Source of the DNA: Crotophaga sulcirostris
Taxonomy: Eukaryota > Chordata > Aves > Cuculiformes > Crotophagidae
Length of the DNA: 64,000 bases
Assembly (NCBI GenBank): GCA_013397455.1
Contig: VYZB01000030.1
Coordinates: forward strand, 3,317,213 to 3,381,212
Reading direction: 5' to 3'
The position numbers and the translations under genes are program-made. Positions 37,801 through 50,700 of this stretch are shown one piece after another. Position 1 is the first letter of the stretch; every line of letters begins with the position of its first letter. The notes under the pieces are model-generated. The model saw only the letters and a program-made list of their open reading frames with translations. It was not told the origin of the DNA and did no database searches.

Positions 37801-40800
37801 TAGGTCATAATTGGCAAGTTCAGCGATGGCAACATCATACAGCTACAGACCTCCTTTATCATCTTTCTTTGGTCTTGCAAGTGCACATGCTACCTGTCTA
37901 ACAACATAACTAAATCTTCCCCTCTGGTCAGACCACATCATGAGCCACTACCTGATAATGTAAGTTATCAGAAGCAATAAAGCACAAAGTCAGCTGAAGG
38001 TCAGTTCCTATTTGCTACCATGTCCATTCTTCAGCAGATGCTCATGGCCCTGCGTTTTTCTCAGCAAAGACCCACAGAATGGTGAACAGCTTCTGTAGTC
38101 TTCAAATATTTACAGACACCTTGAAGCAAATGAATTCTGGAAACCAAAGTACCTCTGCAGACTCAAGCAGGGTTTAGGCAGCCTGTTCTGTCTAATGTAA
38201 GCATCCAGTCACACTAAGCACATTCACCAGTCATTAAAAATATATCCAAACTAATTGCCTCTCCAACTGACCTACAAACAAGTTAGGCCATGACACTCCT
38301 GCGCTGGCATCTCCCAACTAACAGCAAGTTTGGAATTTTCACAGACTCCCTGACCCTTACCAGGAAAAGCCAATCTCACACAGAATTTCCACATCCGCTG
38401 TGCCAACATTAGTATGCAATCCCAGCCGTGCATCACCGACTGCACACCTGCTTCAAAAGCAGCAATCTGAACTGTGAGTTTTACCAAGTGCCTTCATTCT
38501 GCCAGGAATTAATTTCTCCCTCAAGGCCTTCTGACATTTCCACAGATCAGAAAGTGTTATTGAAATGCTTTCAGTCATCTCCCTTCTCCCTATTTTCATC
38601 CTAAATCCAGCACCAGTGCAGCTGCAAGCAGGAACAGTTCATCTGTTAGAGGATTCCTTCCTTCCTTCTAGCTGGAATTGACCAAAGCAAGGAGTAGACA
38701 GAACTGAACTCATTCATGATGCCCCAACACCATTCTCTAGGGCCACGGTGGGCAAGGGAATCCTTATACCAGACTAGTATAGAAACTGTGGAGTTATTAA
38801 GATCCTTGTGGAACACAGAGAACCCAGCACCTTTTAATTGTACCTACATTGCCACGGGTACATAGACATCAGCCATGTGGCTCCTCACTCAAAGATTTGC
38901 AGTTGTGCATTGTAAACTTCAACTGGCACACAGGAAACCTGAAAACTAGTGCAGATGCCTTAGACCACCACACTGAAACACAGTGTTTCCAACTGCATTC
39001 CAAGATGATACTTTTTGCTGATAGATTCGTTTTCTGCATACTGAAAGCTTTTGCTCTGCTGGAGATTTTTTCTTCAATTATTTTAATGTATTTAGCTTAT
39101 GTGCACAGGTATAGTACTTTAGATAAACCTGCTCCTTTAACAGTTTGCTTAAGTGGATGGTATTGCAATGAATTATCTTTCTTTAGCCACAGCTGCCTCC
39201 CCATGGATTTCTTCTGTTTCTTACAGGGAATTTAACAGCAATCTCTCCAGTCCAACAGAACTGACAAACTACTTATTTAGTTTAGTGAGGCTCCATGCTG
39301 GGTGACTCCCAGAACCTCCTATTCTTTACAAACAGCTTTTCTTTTAAAAAGGTGCAGAGAGTTTGTTTCCATATGCTCACAATTTCTCAATACTGCTGTT
39401 CTTACAAACTAGTAAATGAATGCCTCCAGCTAGCAGTAACATTTTTATCAACGTAACAGCCCAGCCCACAGGGATCTAATTTACTGAAACTGGTTAAGTG
39501 CTACACAAACATCATCTAGAGAGATTAATTGGCTGTTAAAGTTTGATTGCTTTGCAATCCCTTGGTGATGGTTGGAAAATGAAAAAGTGATCTTTTGTCA
39601 TTACATAAATACCTTAAGGTATAGTGTATATATGCAGGGCTTTGCTTACATTTTCTAAACACAGCAGTCTTCAGTGGGAAGGAGAGCCATGACCCATTTA
39701 TTTATACTGAAGTTTATTCGGTATATTCATTATGGATGACATTTTCCTGAAGTTTATTTAGAAGTGAAGTCTTCTCAGGCTGTAATTAATCCAAATTAAA
39801 ACACATTTATGCTGATCATTAAAGCAATTTGTTGCAGACAAGTTTCCATTTGATCATTCCCAAGGTCTGTATTACTGTATTTTGAATCTTCCATTTCCTA
39901 AGTGTGACTTTTCATTTCTCCTAGAGAAACATCACAAGTCAGATACCCATGATCCTGGATTTTTTTCCCACTTGAAGGTGTCCTGAAGTTACAGGAGAAT
40001 TTGGTATCACTTTTCTTATTATTCAATTTTCTCTGTTTCTGGTTTGTGAAACTCTTGCTTAACCAAACGGTTTTATAACCCTAGTTTTCTCAGGGGTGGA
40101 CAGCCCTAATCAAATGTGAGGAAGTCTGTAGGTTACCTCAAAGCTCTGTTTGCTGACCATGCTACGAGACTATGTGAGGAATTGAAACTGGAGACACCAG
40201 TCAAATGAGCTGTCAGTGCAATCATTTCAGACAACTAAAGCAAATAAGGAGAGCTGATTTACACAGTACAATCCCATGAACATGAAAAACAACTTTTCCT
40301 TGACAAACTGTCATCAGTTTTTCACAGGCTACTTCATTGACAAGACTTGTATCTACAGTGCCCAGTAAAACCTACTGGCGCTCCCAAAGGTATGGATGCC
40401 CCTCAACCCTGAGAATAAGCAACATTGAGAATAATCCAGTAAGGATGAGAAATATGTAGGAAATGGAGTAAGAATAAGTGTTGTTAAGATCAGAATGGAT
40501 CTATTAGAAATGTGAGTAAGGCACACATCGTCTTTCAGATGCAGAGGAATTTGAAGTCTTTCCATATAGGAGTAAAAAGTCTTTTCTTTCTTAGGCTCAG
40601 AAAAATCTGATCAGAAATCAGACACAGCAGTACAAAACTCTCAGCTATCACATTAAATTTCTCCTTCACCAATATGTGACTAAACATCCAGAACACTTCT
40701 GCATTCAAGTTGAATGAAGATCTGTACCAGAGAGGGTGGGGGAGAAATTAAGAATCATACAACATATTTCATATGAAACAGTTCTAAAATAGACTTCCAA

Positions 40801-43800
40801 GGGAGGGTACAAAGAATTTAAACAATTTGCAGATAGTAATACATTTTTAGCCTGGATATATGAAAAAAACCACAAGCACTTAGCTGTACTGTATGTGTGC
40901 CAGCCCATTTATGGAGGAATTTGCACGGTATGGAAAGAAGGAAATCTGAATTAACCACCTCCTCCAGTTTGAGTGTAGGGCGGCAGGGTGAGTGTAAATC
41001 TGTAATGAAGTCCCCAGCTGGTACATGAAAATAGGAAAGGACCTTTTGGGAAAAGTAATGGAAAAACATGATTCCATACATTAGCAGAAACTCTAAAGTT
41101 ACCAATGCAAAACAAAGCACTCGGATACTGTGGCAATGAGCATGTTATAAAAGAGAGAGTGCCAGTTTATACAGTAAAAGATTCTTACAGAACTGTTCTT
41201 CCAATGAGCACAGACATAGTTTGCTCTAAAACCCCACCAAAAATACACCAACACAACCCTGGGAAAGGCCCCTCTCCACACAGGAGGTGCCTATCTACGT
41301 CCTTTGGAGTGTCTTATCTGTATTGTTGATAACAGCTTTGAACTTGCCTTTGGCCATTGGATTCAAACTCGGAAAAAAACCAAAAAGTTTGACATTCGGA
41401 AGCCAAGTTTTCCCAAGCTAGTTGCAGACGTTAACTCCACAATCATTTGCAATAGCTGTTGCAATGACATACCCACACTTCCCCTTCCCATCCACCTTCT
41501 TCTCCACCACCCTTCTATGACACCTGGAGAGCCACACGCCTACCCAGGAGCACTTAGCCCAAGAGATGCCACTCGCAGCCAAAAGATTACCACTTGGTTT
41601 GGGGAGTGAGAGATGCTGGAGGCCAAGTTAACATGGGAAGAGGGAATGCACCGCTTGGAGTTGTTAATTATCATCTACCAAGCAGGCCTTTTACAACACT
41701 GCCTTGGCAACTGTATTGGAAGCCTGAATTTGCACACTGCAGAATAGGTGAATGCACCAAACCCTACTCTGATTTATTTAAAAAACTACCATCCAGCTGG
41801 CTCATGTCATGTTTATGTAAGATAGCCTACTCAAACCCTCAGACTGCTTCTTCTGTTGAGATTACATTCCCTCATTCATTGCTATATTCAAATGAAATGG
41901 TTTCAAAATAGACACCCATATCACTTAGGAAAAAAAATACACTTTAAAAGAAGTAATAAAACTGTCCTCTTTCTGCAGTGAAAAGGACCCTAATTTCCTT
42001 ACACTTACCAACACCTCCAAGATTTATGGTGCCAGTTGGATTCATCTCCCTCATAGCCCATTAAGAGCAGCTATTTCCTGTCAAAGATACACTGAGCAGA
42101 CCCTGTGCTCATGCTCTAACCAGCAGATAATGAGAATGGCAGCTCCCTTATTTACACTGCAGTCCTCTGGCAGCAACACTGTTTGCCTTCTTTACTGCAG
42201 CTCTGCGTGTGAGGATCAGCACTTCAAGGATTTTTATATTCACTTGAAAGTGTCTTTCCTGGGCAGCATGCTCTGGAATCTCACCCATTAAATATGATGT
42301 CTGTTCAACTGACCACCATACCCCCCATTTATAGCTTCCTGGCTGTGTTTTGCAATTTATGAGAAGAAACTTAAATTATCTAAATCTCCTGTATCTAACT
42401 GTAGTGAAGGAAGCCATAATCTTTGTTGAGCCTTTTCACCGATTTCTAACCTTGAAATCCTTTCTTGGTACAGCACTGCTGGATGCAGTTACAGTACACA
42501 AGTAAAGGCTGGATTCCACCACAGATCCTAAAATGTCACCCTATGGTCCCTTCATAACCTTTAAGGATTGTTGATGGTTCCAGTTTGCTTCCTGAGCCAT
42601 TTTCCCCTGGGTATATTTGGCTGGGTGTTTTTTTTTTGGTTGGTTGACCGGTTTGGGGTATTTTTTTGTTTGGGTTTTTTAAATGAAATTAATACGCTGT
42701 TTTCTTAACATCATTAAAGATTTTAAGCATATTCAAGGCAAGACTTATATTGTCTGGCTTCTATTGAGAACAGCAAGACACTGATGACTAAAGGGCTACC
42801 AGCACTTTTTAGTACTCTGCATCATCTCTATGCAACTTTCCTCAGAGCTTTCATGGTTCTGGAAGCATCTCTGACTCTTCATACTCCTTTAGAGCCTGCC
42901 AATGGGACTGGTTTATGTTTCAGCAGGTAAATAGTTAATCGTACGTCATTTTTTCCAAGTGTTTTCTCATTTGGGCCATTAAAATTCACTTCAACTTTAA
43001 AACAGCTTCTAAGCCTTTCCACATGTATGACATCAAACAGTGCAGTCTAAAGTTTTCCAGTATGTTACTTGACCCTCTCAAATGAAAGCATTATATGTTA
43101 ATTCACATTCTAGACCTAAGGAATCTCTCAAACTGAGCATTTTTATTATTTGTCTTTATTTGTTTTAAAGACTGCTTAAAGCTTTTAATCTTCATTTCCC
43201 TATACAATACTGTTAAAGATGTTATGCTTGCCACATATTACTTACTGTTTTTATTGTCTTGAAACAATTTCTGTGTTGTTTTTCTGGTAGAAACGCATCT
43301 GAATGATGATTAAAAGACATCTTTGCATTTCTAGCTTATAGTTATTGCACCTGCAAATCTTTCATCATAAGCCTAAATCATTTTCTCATATTTTTCAATC
43401 ATTGCCTCCTCACTGAAGGAGTTACTAGACTGCCTTGCACTACATTTTTGGCTTGTAAATCTTAAGTAATAAGAAAAGGTATGCCATTTCCATAGGTAGC
43501 CCAGTGAAGGAATCACTCAGTCCCTCAATCTAATAGCATCCACTGCTTATTAATTTGTTTAAACAGTGATTAAATTGAAACCATATACTGGTTTCCAGTT
43601 ATGCTATAAAAGACTTTTTCTTAACAAGTTTAGTTTATTTTATAAGGTTGAAAAAATAAAATACTTTAAGTCAGACATTACAAGAGTGTATAAATATTTT
43701 TACTTTCATAGATCCTATCTTGGCATACTGCTTTTCATCTATGCTTTTTAGCTTTATGCCTGCATTCATGCTATCACAGCCATATGAAACTTGAAGTATC

Positions 43801-46800
43801 ACCAACTCTGTGTTCATCCCAACTATTTGGCATTTAATACACAATATATAACACATATAAACGTGAAAGAGCTTAATAGTCTTCCAGGTCTTTGTACTGA
43901 AAATTAAAAAAAAATTAGGAGGATCACCCGACTTGCCATTTTTCCATGTAGCTGTACTTTATTTATATCTCTTCTAGTGAAGGAAGAATTGGCCACTTTC
44001 TAAAGCAACAGAGGGTTTAAGTTATGAGAGGTTAATTTTTAAGCTCTCTGCTCAAGTGACAGAATAACACAGCTACATGGTGTTAGGAAAGACTGAGAAA
44101 GGAATAGATTAAGCAAAGCACTGCACAAAGTCTGCGGTTTCAGTTAAGAGCAGCACACAGAGGGATACATTACACCATTTTACCCTGGAGATAGAGTGGA
44201 GGTGTGGGAGAGAAGGGCTGAACAAGGCTATTAAACACATTTCTCTATTTCTTCCTACATTTTCCAACACAACACAGACACACCGAGTATTGTGTGGGTT
44301 TTGCCACAGTACCCTAGAAAGGAGTCGCACTACACATCAAGGAGTCCTGCTCAGCAGTGTTTGCAGGACATACACTACATCAGAGCACTTACGTCAAAGT
44401 GTTGGCAAAGGGACAAACAAGTTTTGTTTCAAGAGATATAATGACAGCACATATCATCCTCATTACTTTCCCATCCAAGAACAGTCACTTCATTCGCATA
44501 CGCTATAATAAGCCCAAACAGTGTTGGTACTGCCCATTTTGTTCATTTTTTCTTATTAGATTCTGACATATAACGTTATAACCCAAACAAAACATGCACA
44601 CTCCACAGCGGTAGTTATTGACTTCCCTTAGTAAGCATCTGTATCTAAATACCATGAAGTGTTAAATAATCAATCAACATCACCAACAGGTTGCCTGCTT
44701 GAAGAAAAGAGCTCCTTCCCTTTTCATGTCAAAAAAACCACAACAACCCAACCCAAAGTTGGGGTAAAGGTGTTCTTAGACTGATCCTTTGCAGAACACA
44801 CTTTCAAGATATCAGACACTTAAAATTAACTAAATTTCAATATTCCTATACACATTTCAAAACAAGCTTTCTAAATGTAGCTCTGACAGCAGTGCTGGGA
44901 ATATAATTCTAACAATGTCTTGAAGTACTGATCAGCTCCCAAAAGAAACAGCCCTGGCACTGTCTTTAAAATAGCCAAGTAGTCTGTGTCCGTATCTTAG
45001 CACAGTCTCAATATTACAGCATTTTTTTTCATTCCTGAAGGAATTGCTCTGATATACTTGATACTCTATTTGCATGGCATGTACAGGAGTACAGTCCACT
45101 ACTGCAATCTTCCAGGTAATTTGATCTGTGCCTTTATTATCTTGTTTCCACTACACAGTTGCAAATGCCTGACTCTAGTATTATAACGGCTAATTTATTC
45201 ATATCAACTTTACTGAACACTGCAACTGTGCTGATGTGTCACTCTGGAGGATCCATGGGTCCATTCGCCCAAGGTACTTTTCAACTGTCTATTTACTGAA
45301 CCAATGTTTAAAAAGGAAAAAGATAGTCATAAGGAAAAAAAGAATGAATGAATCCAAGAGCTCTCTGAAGACTGGTTAATGAGGCTGAATTTAACAGCAG
45401 TTGTAGACCATACAGTAAGGGCCCTTTCCTTAAGTGATTGATGTAATTTCTTCAGGGAGAGTACAAATAGCATTTAAATTTACTTAAAATAAGAATGTCT
45501 GACTATTATTTCTTTCCCTTCTCTTAGGAATTAAAAAAAAATCCCAAACACTGAAAAGCATCAAAAGTTCTGAAGATCAATTGATTCAAAACCTCTGTTC
45601 ATGTCTCAGTTTACAAGGAAAGTCTTTGCATCATTCACACTAGTAAGGTACTGTTACAATAGCACAATAATTTTCCCTCTAAAATTCTCAATACTTGGGG
45701 TTGAATATCACAGTGCTTTCAAATCATATATAGATCAACTTGGCATGGACTTAATGCGGGGTTTTGGTTACTTATAACAAATATTTCAAGCACTTTTTTC
45801 TCTCTTGCCATGTGGCAAGAACTAAAAACATTTCAATCAAATTTTAGAAGGCCATTTGACTGGAAATTGGAAGCAGTTAACATTCTGATGTAACTTTAAC
45901 TGCCACGTGAATATCTAATTGGGAAATCTCTCACTTTAATGGACTGTTTCAAAGTGCTCTGTCCTCAAAGCTATCAACTGATTTAGAACAGCATCAGCCC
46001 AGTAGAACTAACTCAGTTTACAATTCTTAGCGTATTTAATTCTTATAATCCTATAATGAGCTCCTTAAGAAATTTACACCATTTACCATTTTTCTATAAG
46101 TTTATATTTCTCACATATTATTGGGGGAAGAGAGGGAAGAAGAGTTAAGACATGCTTAAGGTATCACGTGTTATGAAAGTCAAATAACAGACGAAAATTT
46201 CTCCTCTTCACGACTTTCTGGTTTTAAAGTACTCGGGCAAGTCACTGCTAGTTAAACATCACAAAACCAGTCATGATGTTATACAAACTGTAGCATACCC
46301 CATAAATTTCACTGTATTGCAATATGCAAAGATGAGAAATGAGTATATTTAAAATTTCACATAATCCTGTTATCTGCCAACACAGAATACGGACAATTTC
46401 CAGAAAGAGGTTCTTGGCACATAAAAAAACCTTGCATTCCTAATAATAAATTAAACAAGCTTCATTATGAAAAAAAAAATTCCTTTCTGCTAAGATTAGG
46501 CATAGATTTACAGGCTCAGAGTAATGAAGAACATGTTATCTGTTCATACTTCCATTCATTTTCAAGATCAGCCCTTCTGATCTCATGAAGTGCAGATTCT
46601 TGCCATTGTTGGTTCATAACTGCCCCGTACTTTTATAATAAGGAATATACAGGGACTAAATTGATGTCAGTGAGAGTTCATCACATAGCTTTGAATCTGA
46701 CTCATTGACAGTTTTGAATACCAAGTACAGCAGACACATCCAGCAGTCCTTCACATCTAAAGCAGTGTGTTGGGGGAAGGCAGTTAGTAGGTCAGTTAAG

Positions 46801-49800
46801 GTCAGGAATGACTTTTAAATGAAGGTTACAGGGAACAAAGACCCAGTACCAGCATTTGGAATTGGCCAGAGGCATACAAGAACCTAAATAATTGCTCAGG
46901 AACCACATCTAATCACTTAACACAAAATTGTTCTGTTCATTGATTCGCTGAACCAGATCTACAGTCTGCCTGTAATGTAAAAACGTGTGAAAAGGTCTAG
47001 GAATGTACAGAGGTTAAGATCAAAATATGTGTTTGTACAGATTCAAACTTAATTATGTTCTATAGAAGAGTTATGGCCCAAAATGAATGACAAAGAAATT
47101 TATTTTTTCTTAATGGCTTTGTCATGACTTCAGCAAAAGTTTCTCTCATGAAGAGATTTCATATTCTATTAAGTGACCCAGTCCACTCATGACATACCTT
47201 TAAAAAAAAAAAAAATCATTAAACGCTGCCACCAGTGGTGCAATAGACAGGAGAAGGAGAAAGACCGACAACAGAAGTCTAACCAGATTGAAAACACTAC
47301 AAGATTTAGTTTGTGCTGGAGTTTAAGTGGGAATACAAAGCTTTGTTTCACTAAGAGGGTTTTAAATTGTCTTTATCTTCTGGGTTTAGGAATTGGGGTC
47401 AAAAGTGGAATTATCTATTTGTTTGGAGCTATGACAGCGTATTCTTGCTTAAACTGGAAATACCAAATAAAGTCCACTTTAAATAATCTTTATTAATTAT
47501 ATTCACTCAAATACTCTTATACCTGCATCAAAACAAGTTTTGTGTTTCTTACGAATCTGCCAGCCTTATCTGAACCCTGGTTACCAATGTTGGTTCCAGC
47601 TTTGCAGACCTAAAGCAATGGCAGCAGAGCCTACAAAGAGAGATGCAGTCATGAACAAGTTGACAGGCACAGGCAAAGCATCTGCAAGCAACATTATACT
47701 CCAAGCTTCAGTGGTTGATTTTTCGTTTGCATTAGTACTTGTATTTTTACTATGTGGCAAAAATACCTAGAGGCACTGGTTGGAGGGTTTTTCAATCTAT
47801 GATTTGTTTGACTTCAAAACAATAAATAAAAAATAAAAACCAATTAGACCAGTCAGGAAAAGAGAGCACTGCTTTTGTTGGCTGCAAATGAAGGAGTCTA
47901 ACATATCCTTTCCATAAACAAACCTCTTCTGTACTAAGGTTTCTTGTAAGAACAGGCAGGTTTCAAAAGCAGTTCAGGTTCAGATGTTTGGTTTAGGATG
48001 GGAACCCAAAGGTTCAGAAAATTCAGCTGTCTGCAAAGCAGAGTTGGAAGTCTCAAGAGAACAGCTTGAGTGAGACTTTCTGGTACTTACCATGGCTGTT
48101 CAAGCATGAATAGTACTGTAAAAACAACCACTCGGGGTGCTTTTCAGGAAAAAAGATATTTTCTGGTGAATCACCCAAACCCATTTAATTTCAGTACATG
48201 AAAAAAAATGAAAAAATAAATTGGCTGCTGTTAAAGGTAAACAGAGGTCAAGGTGGAGCTTGGTGAGCAGCTACTTTTTTGGTTAAGAAATGTCCTAAAA
48301 AAAGCTCCTTCATGCAGAATTGCTTAAATTAATACATATAATCTACATAAAGAGTTTATAAACTCTTCTGTTCATCTTCCAGGGATAATCCAGTGGATGA
48401 GTTTACTGGCAGGAATATTAGCAGATCAGAGCACTTTTTGGAAAAACCAAAAAATATAATTAGTATGTCTAATAAAAATGAAACCATAATATTAATTTTC
48501 AATCTGACCAACTAACTGTATATATACACCTGTGCAAACAAGAGAGGCCTACAAGCCTTTGTAGATTTCATTTGGGATTCAACAAATTGCAAGTTATCTG
48601 CAAGCAGTCACCAATAAGATGATGAAGTTAAAAGTCACTAAATAAATCATTTCCTGCAGATTCTTCTCTGGATGTTGGAAGTTTCATGCAAATTACTTTG
48701 CTGTTCCTTGATCCAAAGTGCTACATCACTTGCAGTTGTAAGAGCCTCTGTGTTTGGACACCCAGTAAAGGGGATGGGTACGCATATTGCAATGGAAAAA
48801 TGACAAACAGCAGGTTCTTCCAAACATACATTTATGATGCTGCAAGTAAACAAGAGCCCTGGCTGAAAAAAACCTTCCTTTTCAGGCCTCAATGAGTAAT
48901 CCAATGAATCAGTACAGGTGCTCAAAACTAGGATTTGCAGCCCTCCTACTTTTGAGTGTATAGAGTTGATAAAATTACCACGACCTCAGCAATGCGAACA
49001 GTTTTCTTTTTTCCTTCCCACCCTCCAGACAATCATATTTTAATTTCTGCCTAACCTTACATATATATTTGCTTCCTCCCCCCCAGTGCTCTAAGTTTTG
49101 TCTTTTTCAGCCCCTTTTTAGCCCCAAGGCAAGACAGAGAAAGAGATAACCGTCAAAGAAAGGGAAGGAAAAGTGGGAGGGAATGCCCTTCCCCTGCAGC
49201 CCAGGACTGAGCTGAACAGATTTTCAGAAATCCCCTGCTTTCTCATCACAGGCGGTGCCAGAACAAATAGCTGGAGAAGGCAATCACCTGAACCCATGGT
49301 CAGACTCCCCCTGCACAGCTTACTGGCTTCTGCTTGCCAGCAGATGTGATCAAACATGTTCCTAGCTCCAAGGGATCACCAACTGAAATTTTACACATCA
49401 GCCTTCCAAAAAAAAAAAAAACACCAAAAGAAAGTAATCCATCACAAGTGTTTCTCATTATGCAGTGCTAAGAATCAGCAGCTTATGATGCCACTGGATA
49501 TAGCAAGGGTGGTTGGAGGTGCATTGTAATTGCATCACCAAAAGAATAGCTATCACCTTCATGGAGCGCAGGCTGATTAGAGGAATCTAACTATATTTAT
49601 GGTTGACAGCAGCTTTGGGACAATGAAAATCAAAGCATTCTTGCCTTAGAAAAACATTAAAAATAGATACTTTGCTTGCAATTAGAAATTAGAGGCACTT
49701 TTTGACCTAGACAGGCCCAGGCTAGATTGCCCTTGACCTTGACTAACCTTTTCTTAGCATTTATTTTTGAGTGCATCATCTCCCTAAAGCACAGCACAGA

Positions 49801-50210
49801 GGACTTCCAGTTGCAAACAGTTTTTCTTTCCCAAACATGCCCAGGTGAAGTGTTGCATGCTAGATTTTCCGTGAAACTTATTGCCATAAGGCTTTTAAGG
49901 GCAAGGGAAGACTAAAGGATTGAAGCCAAGATATTTAGAATAAAAGACAGGGGTGCAAGGTGAAGAGGGTAAAATTGGAAGATCCAGGTTCGAAGTGAGA
50001 ATGGCTATGTTCCCAGAGGGTAGACTAGAACAAGGAAAATACTGGCAATCCTAGGAAGAACAGGAAAGAAAAGAAGAAAGAACTAGTATAGGAATCACTC
50101 CCCCAGGACAAGCCCTGCATCCTAGGAGTAAGTGAATGATGGTTTCTCCTGGAAAGAAGGATACTGTAGCTCCATCATGCATTTTCTTCTAGCTCTACCT
50201 ACCCTACAAA
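37801..50210. other. Non-coding stretch, no gene recognised
   Basis: About 12 kb of AT-rich DNA. Open frames reach 128 codons (38849-39235), with no recognisable domain and no clear splice-site support. It contains a G/T tract at 42621-42681 and its complement-type tract at 44731-44757, plus A runs at about 47201-47214 and 49407-49421. I see no RNA gene. Confidence 0.65.
42621..42681 (+). repeat. G/T-rich low-complexity tract
   Basis: Starts GGGTG, followed by a run of T, then GGTTGGTTGACCGGTTTGGGG, T runs and TTTGGG. It resembles the tracts at 3690-3740 and 21421-21475. It is an A/C-poor simple sequence without any gene signal. Confidence 0.65.
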
Positions 50211-50285
50211 AGCGCTTAGAATCACTAGTTGGAAGTGCTCTGTAAGTATTTCAGCCCGTGGTATTTACCATTTATTCTTAGTCAA
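50211..50285 (+). mobile_element. Possible tail of an ancient amniote retroposon
   Basis: AAAGCGCTTAGAATCACTAG, then GGAAGTGCTCTGTAAGTATT, resembles the 3' tail of old SINE/LINE families (AAGCGCTTTGAGATC, then GGCGCTATATAAGTATTATT). The segment is short and diverged. It lies 235 bp upstream of a MIR-like relic but is a different part of a retroposon, so the two are probably separate insertions. Confidence 0.3.
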
Positions 50286-50519
50286 GAACTTAATATTCTT
50301 TATTTCAAAATCTAAATCTATTAGGTGTGATTGAACATGCCATCACCTTGACAAGTGCCCAAAAAGTGCCTGTTGTACAACAGGATTCAGAAGCATTTAG
50401 ATCACCCAGGTCAGTTAAGCAGCAAGGAAGAACTGGATAGACAGTGCTCTACTGCCTTCAGCAGGGGTGCAATAAACTGCTCTAGCCAAAGATCCTCATC
50501 CCTGCCCAAGAGCTATAGT

Positions 50520-50700
50520 TCATCAGACACCATAATTCACATTCATACAGCAACTTTTATCCTGTGATCTCCAAATCATACATCCAGCAAAATCTACATA
50601 TTCACACACACTCTCCAGCCACACCAAAGTCATAATTGATATTCTATTTTCACCAAAAGGTGAGGATGTGAAGCATTTGCTTAAGTCAGATTCCCTCCAC
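50520..50700 (+). mobile_element. Probable MIR-family SINE relic
   Basis: The order of blocks follows MIR. ATACAGCAACTTTTATCC and TGATCTCCAAATCA match the ATAGCGCTTTTCATC..AGATCTCAAAGC region. A gap follows, then TTCTATTTTCACCAAAAGGT, GAGGATGTGAAGC and TTTGCTTAAGTCAG match the ..CCCATTTTACAGATGAGGAAACTGAGGC..TTGCCCAAGGTCAC core. Two blocks in the right order and spacing make this better supported than the relic at 16.2 kb. An incidental plus-strand open frame (50355-50567) runs into it. Confidence 0.5.

Noticed and set aside
38849..39235. A 128-codon plus-strand open frame
   Set aside because: No domain, no signal peptide and no convincing splice-site context; its length is consistent with chance.
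39470..39530. A possible MIR-like core (CTGAAACTGGTTAAGTG)
   Set aside because: Only one short block matches and the order of the neighbouring blocks is wrong.
49980..50010. A GGTTCGA motif resembling a tRNA T-loop
   Set aside because: No acceptor stem, D-arm or anticodon arm could be placed around it.
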